The notes beneath the pieces are model-generated. The model saw only the letters and a program-made list of their open reading frames with translations, did not search any database and was not told the DNA's origin. Source: Marsupella aquatica (Eukaryota; Marchantiophyta). Taken from it: 64,000 nucleotides of DNA. Location of the stretch: contig OZ316893.1 of the NCBI GenBank assembly GCA_973895155.1, forward strand, positions 3,286,001-3,350,000, written 5' to 3'. Made by a program: the position numbers and the translations under genes. Of this stretch, positions 46,321 to 54,934 are shown in pieces. Position 1 is the first letter of the stretch; each line of letters begins with the position of its first letter.

Positions 46321-48335
46321 TCGTGACGGAGACGATTTGGAAGTCATGCTCGGGGAGGGTAATACGGCATTATCTAGGGATGGCCCCTGCAGACCATAAT
46401 TTAGCTAGAAAAGCTGGTTTGGTTCCATGTTTTGAACTCGACTGGCCCAGAGTTGCAATTCCTGCTGTAAAGGAGTTTGCAGTAGGGTATGATCAAGGTC
46501 AAAACTGTGTGTCATTCCGGGGTGCAACTCACACATTCAACATAGAGGTATTGCGAGCTGCATTTGCTTTTCCGTCTGGAGAATGGGCCCAATTTAAACC
46601 TGGGTTGGTCCAAGGTCAACTAAATTCCATGTTTTCTGCCAAGACGAAAGGCAACCCATACAGTTTAGACAAAATCACTGCACCATATATGCAGTGGTGT
46701 GGGATAATCAGGGCGATTTCTGAATTGCTTTCAGGCAAGAGCAAACCCACTCAAATCACCTCAAAAGACATGTGGGTATACTGGGCGTATTGGTGGGATA
46801 CGATTAGGGTACGTGATCGTTTTAGAGGAGCTAAAACTCCCGTGGTGAAGCCCGATTGGGCACATTTGGTGTACGATAATCTGACGAGTGAGATCCTCAG
46901 GTTAAAGTCACACCTATCGAAGAATGGTGTCATAGACAAACGACTTCCTTGCTACTGTGGCACTGCTATAACGCAGATTCTTGTACACTATGGGTATTCG
47001 CTGGAGGAGCTTATGGTCAAACAACACGAAGATGATCATGAGGAGGACGACAAGGAGGAAGGGGACAATGGCTCACAAGAGGACGAGGAAGGGGAGGCTG
47101 GCTCAGAAGAGGACGAGGAAGGGGAGGCTGGCTCAGAAGAGGACAAGGACGGGGACAGTGGTTCACAGGAGGACGAGGAAGGGGATGACGGATCACGAGA
47201 GGACGAGGAAGGAGAAGATGGCTCATGAGAGGATGAGGAAGGGGATGGTGCGTCTGACGGTGAGGGGCAGCCATCAGAGGTTGCGCCCCAATTCTCCAGG
47301 GATGAACAGAAATGTCCTCAGGGTGAGCACAAATCGCCGCCCTCTATGCCAGAGTGCATGCGTGTTCTATCATAGCACATACGTGCGCTAGAGGTTGATC
47401 TTGCAGAAAAATCGGACATGCTACAAGAAGCAGTGGAGAATCATAAAAAAATGGTCCTCGATTTGATGAAAGAAAACGACAGACAGAGAGTCCGCATATT
47501 AGAATTGGAAAGGCAGGTTGGGTTGCATTCAGAACAAGTTGGCAGTGAGACATCGAGTGGAGAAGGTGAGAGCGGAGGTGACGAGAGATGTTGTGAGGTT
47601 CTGGTAGGTCTTGGTGCCAGGGTACATGTAGGTTATGATGCAGAGGCATCACAGCGTAGCCCAATTTCAGAGTTACCGCCAGTTTCTGGTGTTCTAGCTA
47701 TAGTAGAGGTACCAGCAGCAGCACCAGCAGAAGCAGGTACTTTCCCAATTTATTATCCTGGTGTTCCAGCTATAGTAGAGGTACCAGTAGCAGCACCAGC
47801 AGAAGCAGGTACTTTCCCAATTCATTATCCTACTTCAAAGATACAGCGAGAGGAGTCTATGTCGAGTGGAGGTGACTCACCAGTTTTGGTAGAGTTACAG
47901 GCAGCCGCACCACCATTACTGGCAGAGGTACCGGCATCAGAAGAAGAGATGTCACTTTTAGAAGGAGAGGCACCAAATGCTGCACCAACATCAAAAGTAG
48001 AGGTCTCAGCTACAGAGGAGGACAAATCGTCAGGTGCAATTGCATCAAAAGTACCAGGGTCACCTCCAAGTTCTGTTCTATTTCATGTTCCAACTAAGAG
48101 TCCGGGATGGGAGGCTAGGATGAGTCACACTTCACGACAACCAAATTTTCCTCGTGCTTCAAAGAGAGGGCGAGAGGACTCTATTCCGAGTGGCAGTCAC
48201 TCACCAGCGAAGAGGAGGGCTATCAAAGTGGAGGAAGAGGAAGAGGTAGAGGAAGAAGAAGAAGATGAAGTGGAGGATGACGAGCATTCAGAACAAGACA
48301 TTCACTGGGAAGAGTGTGCCACAGAGAGTGGAAAG
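46321..48335 (+). pseudogene. SNF2-gene 5' part: mobile-domain-like N-terminus, acidic repeats, coiled coil
   Basis: This exon follows TTTGTTTGTACAG, a good acceptor left 13 bases from the gypsy insertion, so earlier exons or leader lie before 34131. One frame runs to the donor at 48336 (AAG|GTTAGC), with TGA 47226-47228 and TAG 47373-47375. Residues 1-240 are globular (WPRVAIPAVKEFAVGYDQG, FNIEVLRAAFAFPSGEW, MWVYWAYWWDTIRVRDRF) and look like the plant-mobile/transposon-associated type. Then come about five repeats of GSxEDEEGExG, a short coiled coil (NDRQRVRILELERQV), two 22-residue-scale repeats around AIVEVPxAAPAEAGTFPI, a basic stretch (KRGRED, AKRRAIK) and a Glu-rich run. It is probably the N-terminal extension of the helicase that follows. 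Confidence 0.6.
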
Positions 48336-51107
48336 GTTAGCGATTTTTTTTCCTTTGTTGTGTGATTACTGTTTTTTCAGAAACAATGTTCAAGCATATC
48401 TAACTTGGCTATGAGCGGGATCCGCAGATTGATATCCAAGGGTCTCACTTGACAGAGGAGGCATGCCCTCCACCTGGTATAATGACTACAGCTCTATATC
48501 CACACCAACGGATTGGTCTTGCATGGATGTTGGAACGCAAATCCGGAAAAAGCTCTCCAATTGGTGGGATGTTGGCGGATGACCAGGTACAAAAGCCCCC
48601 AAATTAAGCCGAAGTCGCACTCATTATTTTCATTCAGCGGGATACTTTGGGGGTATTTTTGGAGTATGTTAGGGGTACGCGTGCACCTTGTCTGCAAGTG
48701 AGTGGGTCCCTGACCGTTTTCTCAGCTTGGATTTTTTTAGGGAATGGGGAAAACCATGCATGTCATAGCGCTATTTCTTGCGAATCGCCCTCATAAGTGT
48801 GGGCCAACTCTAGTTGTTTGTCCAGCCAGTGTGGTGATTCAATGGGGCCAAGAAATAGCTGCAAGGACCTCCAAGATAGCAAAAGTGAAGGTCCTCCTCT
48901 ACCACAACAAGAGGAATAAAGACATCAACTTTATTTCAAGCCATGACGTGGTTGTCACTACGTACTCAATCATGACAGGGGAGTCTCCCATTGCTCCAAA
49001 GATCCAGCGTGCCAAAAGGGAGTATGAAGAGACCTGTAAAAAAACCTAGACTTGCAGGTCCACTGTTTAAGATTAATTGGCTTAGAGTAGTCCTGGATGA
49101 GTGTCATGTCATGAAAAATAAAACTAGTCAAAATTTCAAGGCCTCGTGTTGTCTCAAGGCAGAGAGGAGGTGGTGCCTAAGCGGTACACCCATACAGAAC
49201 GAGGCTTCTGATCTGTTTCCTTACTTCATTTTTCTGAGGTATTATCCTCTAGGAGAGTGGAAGGAATTCTCGCAGTTAAAGAAGCTGCTGAAGACAAGGC
49301 CAAAGATAGCGAATGACATCCTCTCAAAACACTTGGTTGCGATTGCGCTCAGGAGAGACAAAAGCAAGCGTGCATGCATATATCATGGTAGAGTTCACTT
49401 TGTTTAATCCCAAGCCTGATTTCTTTATCAATTGTGCATTTACCCTGCCACTGTGCTTACATGCAAGCATACTCCCACTGCCCCCTAAGACGATCGAGGT
49501 GCAAATTGTTGAATGGAGAACACAGCAAGAACGAAACGCTTATTTTGATCACTGGGAGGAAAAGAGTAAGGAGTTATACAAGGTACGTAAGGCTCTTAAT
49601 AATCCCCAATGTTGAAGACGTATGAGAGTTCAATTTGATCCCTTGAAGGTGTCTGTTTGGTGGCAATTAATGTGCCTGTAATGTTGTAGGAATTCCGTGA
49701 CGCCGAAAGAGGTGCCTTATCGAATGTGTTGAGCGTTCTGCTCCGGTTGCGACAATTTGCAGTGCACCCAAAACTTCCTTCCTTATGTAAAATTCGCGAA
49801 GAGGAGATCAGGAACAAAGTGCAAAGAACGCCCCTTAGTGAGCCTCAACGAGCCCGACTCGTGTCAGAGTTTCAGCAATTGAAGATTGGAAGTGCTTGTG
49901 TGGACTGCAAGGTGAGTACAGTCACTCTGTGTATGGGGTATGATTGGGGTATGATTGGGGTATGATTGAGGTATTGCAGTTAACGTGCTTTGCCTAACAA
50001 TTTCTGCACGCACTCACTTTAACGGTTGGATTGTGCAGGGGGGCTTGATTGGAAGTCCATTTCAGATTTCTGGCTGTGGCCATGTATACTGTGGCATTTG
50101 TGCAATAGACCGGGAAGCTGGAACCTGCAAATCGGCAAAATGTTCAAAATACGTGACAGCCCAGGTCCTATACAGGCCAGCTGTTTGAGGCTAGTGAATG
50201 GTGGTGCGGAGTCAAAAGGGAAGGCGCGAAGAGAATATGATGTCCGACACCCACCTTCTCCAAAATTTGATGCAGTCTTGGAATACCTGAAGTCGATTCC
50301 GTTGGACACTACAGGACAGGGCAGCAGCAAAAGCTTTGTGCCCAGGCAGAAGGCTCTTGTTTTCTCACAATGGACTTCGTGTCTCGACATGCTTGAGCCA
50401 CACATTCTGAAGGCTGGTCTAAAGTTCACAAGGATTGATGGAGGAATGAATTCCAATGTCAGAGAACAAGCCTTGAATGATTTCAAGACAACCCCAGAGG
50501 TACAACCGTCATTATCCGTGCAGATCGGTGTCTGTATTTGTTCAAAGGGTAAACTCTTTATATTCTAATTAAACTATTTCTACTCATTTCATGCAGATCA
50601 GCATTATCCTCTTGTCCTTGATGGCAACGAACACAGGACTCAACATCATTGAGGCTACACATGTTCTTATGGTAGACGGGTGGTGGAATCCCACGGTCGA
50701 GGACCAGGCCATTGATCGGTCACATCGTATAGGGCAAACAAGGCCGGTGAAAGTCGTCAGGTTTATCGCCGAAGATTCGATTGAGTTGAAGATTTTGGAG
50801 CTGCAGGTAAGATTAGAAGTGCTTGCGTGGACTGCAAGGTGAATAAAGTCACTCTATGTATGGGGTATTATTGGGGTATTATTGGGGTATTTCAGTTCGC
50901 GTGCTTTGCCTAACAATTCCTGCACGCACTCACTAGTAATGATGAATTACGAATTCCATATATGTGGTCTCTAATTGTACGCATGTTGCATGTTTTGTGC
51001 AGAACAAAAAACGAGTGATGATCAGGGACATCATGTATGGCTGTGCAACCGGGGAAAAAGATAACATGGAACAAAATCTGGAGGTCATACTGGGAGAGAA
51101 TTGGTAG
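48336..51107 (+). pseudogene. SNF2/Rad5-like helicase with RING finger, multi-exon, damaged
   Basis: ATP-dependent DNA translocase of the SNF2 family, Rad5/Rad16/HLTF branch, in which a RING finger lies between the two helicase lobes. Seen in order: LYPHQRIGLAWMLERK; GMGKT (Walker A, just after an intron ending 48740); VVCPASVVIQW; LDECH (motif II, usual DEAH); LSGTPIQN (motif III); a RING C-x2-C...C-x-H-x2-C-x2-C...C-x4-C around CGHVYCGICA; LVFSQWTSCLDML; and TNTGLNI...DGWWNPTVEDQAIDRSHRIGQ (motifs V-VI). It ends at TAG 51105-51107. Introns are 48587-48740, about 49580-49690, 49912-50038, 50500-50596 and 50806-51001. Damage includes TAA 48401-48403, a frame change near 48404-48447, another in the A7 tract near 49037 and one near 50185. 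It lies about 0.7 kb from the transposase once gypsy is removed. Confidence 0.8.
49896..50018 (+). repeat. exon-intron segment duplicated inside the same gene
   Basis: About 120 bases from AGATTGGAAGTGCTTGTGTGGACTGCAAGGTGAG through GGGGTATGATTGGGGTAT to CTGCACGCACTCACT recur at 50812-50937. Both include a splice donor, GGGGTAT repeats and TTTGCCTAACAATT(T/C)CTGCACGCACTCACT. In the first copy the donor is used after CVDCK. The second copy sits inside the last intron. Confidence 0.85.
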
Positions 51108-51701
51108 TAGAGGTTCAATGCATCAAAGTAGCTAGATGAGTTTTAGCTAAGGTTCTCTTCGGTGCTTGAGTCAGTTAGGCAGTGACACTCTTACTGTTCG
51201 TTTACTTGTCAGTGCCACTCTCGTTTCCTCCCGTTATGATTTTAGTGTAGCGGGACAACGATGAGACTAGGAGGACAGAGCTTGAGTGGGTCTTTCCTTG
51301 CCACATATGTACCTGTTCGAGCCTCCTGCGGGAGCATTATGAATCGAACACTTCATATTTGAATCATGTCCACTGTTTCTCATGTCCACTGTTTCTTTGG
51401 TATTATTTCTTGTGTTCTTTTGTGTGTGTTTAGGGTTTAGGTTATGCACTTGCAAGACACGCCGAATGATTACCCTAGGGACATAGGTAATTTACAAGCA
51501 TAGTAGCCCGTCCACTACAAGGAGATTTGGTTCCCTACTAAATATGGGACAAATACCTTACCATGAATCGCTTTGATAAGAGGGGAATGAATTCCCAACT
51601 CATCTTCTGGAAATTACCCCCAATAGTAAGGGGGCGGGGAGCATGAGGTACGTTGGGGTTAATTTCCCTACTTACCCCCTATATTCCCCTCTTTCAAACT
51701 C
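51108..51701. other. noncoding stretch after the helicase gene
   Basis: No gene seen. It contains a direct CATGTCCACTGTTTCT doublet (near 51366 and 51382) and, from about 51460, G/C-run-rich sequence (CCCCCAATAGTAAGGGGGCGGGG). The right end of the old DNA transposon is expected here but I could not define it. Confidence 0.4.
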
Positions 51702-52245
51702 CTAACCTTGCAGATCTTCCTTGTGCACAACCTTGTAACCCAACAAATAATGATGATACTTCTTACAAGCGTAAATGATACCAAGAGCCTCCCTATCGGT
51801 AGGTGAGTAGTTCTTCTCTGCCGGGGCCAACTGTCTACTGGCAAAGTAGATGGGATGGTCCCTCCCATCCTCATCCAACTGACTCAAGACGGCACCGATG
51901 CAAAATCCTGATACGTCTACGTAAATGTGAAACTCCTTATTCCAATTAGGCGTAATGAGTATGGGAGCCTCTAGCAAACGTTTCTTTAGTTCATCAAAAG
52001 CAGCTTGACGGGGAGGAGTAGGTTCAAATTCACTTCCCTTCTTCAACATGGATGTGAGTGGCATGGCTACTTTGGCAAAGTCCTTGATGAAGCGGCGGTA
52101 GTAGCCGACGCACCCCAAGAACCCTCTCACTTCTTTCACATTTTTGGGAAACGAGACTGCCACCCACACTGCCACCTTTTCACGATCCACCTTGATGCCG
52201 CGAGCAGACACCTTGTTGGAGAAGTTCTCTTTTTGAAGAACCTAC
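51702..52245 (-). pseudogene. gypsy RT-thumb/RNase H fragment
   Basis: The minus-strand frame reads VSARGIKVDREK, EVRGFLGCVGYYRRFIKDFAKV, FHIYVDVSGFCIGAVLSQLDEDG, FASRQLAPAEKNYSPTDREALGI and HHYLLGYKV. It is closely related to 41230-41720 of the full gypsy element but from another family, with many substitutions. Neither the RT catalytic part before it nor the integrase after it is present, so it is an isolated fragment. Upstream on the minus strand it joins unrelated sequence at a TTTTGTAG|GTTCTTC border that looks like a splice acceptor. Confidence 0.8.
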
Positions 52246-52374
52246 AAAACCGGGATCAAAAGATTCAATTACTTTATTGAAGAAAAGAAAAAGAAAAACA
52301 TCATGTCTAAATCTTTGTGAGCCAAGAATACTGAACAAGACTCCAAATATTTGTGAGCCAATAATCAAAAAGAT

Positions 52375-52730
52375 TCAATGGGAAGAGTTAACCCAAGGAT
52401 CTTCGTTCCAAATTCGACAACACAAGTATGCCAATCGATGATACTTGTTTTGATCATCACGACAATAATTACACAAAGAATCAACAGAATGCAGACAACC
52501 ACTCAAATAAATTCTTGACTGAATTGGAACTCCTTGCTCATTCTTTTTGCAAAACTCAATCGGAGCGGATTGAGACTATCTCGAGGATCTACGCCTCCCA
52601 TCCAAAGCGCTCCTAATCCAACAGGAAGCACTTTGAGTTCAACTAATCTCTTATACAATCGACATGCACGTTTATCTCGGTTTTGAATCTGGACCGTCAT
52701 TGAACTCACGGTTGAAAATGTAAGTCTCAA
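52375..52730 (-). pseudogene. GALWMGG-family protein, palindrome-C element, frameshifted
   Basis: Homologue of the protein at 13011-13340. The minus strand reads RLYKRLVELKVLPVG, GALWMGGVDPRD and NPLR. A one-base deletion near 52562 then moves the match to the next frame, with GVPIQSR, CLHS, NKYH, LCCRIWNEDPWVN and the stop at 52375-52377. The stop lies at the corresponding point of the 13-kb copy. Upstream (52.8-53.5 kb) lie the palindrome-C copies, in positions that would be introns and promoter of this gene. Confidence 0.65.
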
Positions 52731-52891
52731 AGAAAGCTAAAGCTTTAATAGTTCATCAAGTGCTCCAAAATGGCAGGCTCGAAGGAAGCAAGAGCTTTTG
52801 TCAAGGTTGATCAGAACCTAGCATGCAAAACCATCGTCAATACTTGAGATATCTTTCGCCATCGCAAAAAAGCTATTGCTGAATACCCGAA

Positions 52892-53527
52892 GGGATACGC
52901 CGTATCCCACTTCGCATTCAAACTTTGCCTTTCGGACCTAACCTGATTGATATTCAGAGGTTGAATATCATATGGGATACCGGGTATCCCACTTCGCATT
53001 CAACATTGAAATTTCCTGCATTTTTCAACCAAGAGCTTCTTATGTAGAGGTTGGATGCGAAGTGGGATACCGGGTGTCCCACTTGGCATCCAACCTCTTT
53101 TTCTCATGTTTCGTCATGCCATAACTGGATTTTTCAAGATTGAATCCCAAATCGGATACGCCGTATCCCATTTGGGATTCATCCTCGTGATTTCCAAAAA
53201 GATATATTACTCACCTGTTTTTGTAGTCTAACTTGGGGGATACGAATATGCATACAGAGTGTGGATTCGTCGGTAGCAAGCGAATGCGGGAGCAAGAAGA
53301 AATGAGACAAAAAATTTAAGTCGGGGCTCTCCTATTTATAGTTTCCCCCCGACCATGATCAGTTTCTAACCATAGTTTCGTCGAAGTCAATTAAAAGTGA
53401 CCGTTAAAAGGAATCCTCTAGGAATATTTTTGATGGGTAAACCGTACTCACCCCTTTTTATTGTGTTTGTTGGTTTTTTTTTGTTTGAAAACTGCGGTTG
53501 GATCCAAAATGGGATACGCCGTATCCC
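52892..53527. repeat. interspersed palindrome C, GGGATACGCCGTATCCC
   Basis: Copies lie at 52892-52908 (perfect arms), 52974-52990 (GGGATACCGGGTATCCC), 53064-53080 (one arm change), 53154-53168 (GGATACGCCGTATCC) and 53511-53527. Each copy lies next to a similar flank (CCACTTCGCATTCAA or TTGGGATTCA). Nothing like them is seen elsewhere in the window. Confidence 0.85.
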
Positions 53528-54934
53528 TGCTTCGGATTCAAGTCATTTTTTCCCGTTTTAAAAATCTAAAATCTGGGTTATTAGAGGGAATACTAATTCA
53601 GTATCCAATACTTTTTTGCCTTAGAATTTTTTTCCGCCGCGGGCAAAACGAGAAGTGTGGTCGTTATGTTTACCAAAGTTTTACCTACCAATAGCTTTAG
53701 TCATTGTGTGGATATTATTAATGTTAAAGCCAAACCGGAGACTATGTAGATATGTTACTTAGTTACATATTGTTTATCACCTAACTCATTGTGTGAACTG
53801 GAGTCAAGGTGGAGATTGTTAAGAATTGACTCGAGTTCCCGACTATAGTTAGTTTGGCCTCACTAGGGTTAATTGACCCTTGGTTAGTTTAGGATAAGAT
53901 ACACTTATTTAGGCCCACACATCTTAGTGCCCCTTGGGGGGTATAGGTTGGAGGGAGAGCATTCTCTCCCTCATTCTTCACATGTTCAATCTCATGAGCT
54001 ATGGATCCTTCAGGATTTTCTCCATGATCGTGGTGTCTTGTTGGTGTAGTGTGAGATTGAGTGCTCTCATGTTTCGCATTGCTGTCTAGTCTGGAGCTGA
54101 CAGTTTCCTACACGTGATATTGTCAGTGATTATGTGCATGCAATGATTACGGAGAGAATCATGGGGACAAAGGAACTCGCTGCATGTCTTAGATAGGGAT
54201 TGAATCTCATCTCACCTTGGCACAACAAAAATCGTTTTTATCCTGTGTTCATGGATTCTGTTTGAAGGCAATTGACAAAATGAGAACTGCCCAGAAATTA
54301 AGCTAGTGTAGAGGAGGGACAGAAAAAAGAGGACAAGACATCTCGAGAACCATAATCGAGAAGGTAATCTGAGTCCAGGCACCAAGCTCTTCTCTAAATG
54401 ACGAGATAATTAAAAACATTGTACAACAATGCTTTGTGAACGGGATTTGTTCCCTTTACTGTTCAGGGTGGAAGTGTTGTTCTATCAGTTTGCGTTTTAA
54501 GCACCATTTACGGGCTTTACACATAAAAATTATCATGGTCGATCTTTTGAAAGTTGCGGTCTGAAGTTTGTTCTTTTTCAATTCTTCCACTTGATCCGAG
54601 AGAATCGAAACACTGTCAAGATGTACTTATTATAATCATAGGAGTACGCTCGGAGAGATCACAGAGCAATATTTAATTCAGGATTGTCACATCTCATGAC
54701 AACTCAATGTGTACACTGCTTTTTTGTCTCCATATGGCAATATGTGTTTTTGATGAGTGCTCACATTACAGTGCTGCAAATTTTTGATGGCGACTGATCA
54801 TATGCTTCTTCTCCGGAGCTGTCTAATACAGTAACTTCTATTCCAAAAAGCATCACATCTGGAACCGTTTTAACAGGTGCGGCATGGAATTCGGCCAGAT
54901 GGACACGGATGTGGGTGACTGTCATACACTGAAT
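53528..54934. other. noncoding stretch with a copia 3' remnant
   Basis: No gene. At 53799-53816 GGAGTCAAGGTGGAGAT followed by TGTTAAGAATTGACTC looks like the polypurine tract and LTR start of a copia element in plus orientation. The LTR would run from 53817 to roughly 54110, but I could not fix its end. The rest (to the NPF stop at 54935) shows nothing recognisable. Confidence 0.4.

Noticed and set aside
46740-46940. Possible gag of another retrotransposon in the N-terminal part of the helicase gene
   Set aside because: No zinc knuckle, protease or RT follows. The frame continues into the acidic repeats and the SNF2 gene instead.
51428-51445. TTTAGGGTTTAGG, plant telomere-like
   Set aside because: Only about two units; no array. 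Similar single units at 109 and 10297 are part of the LTR end.
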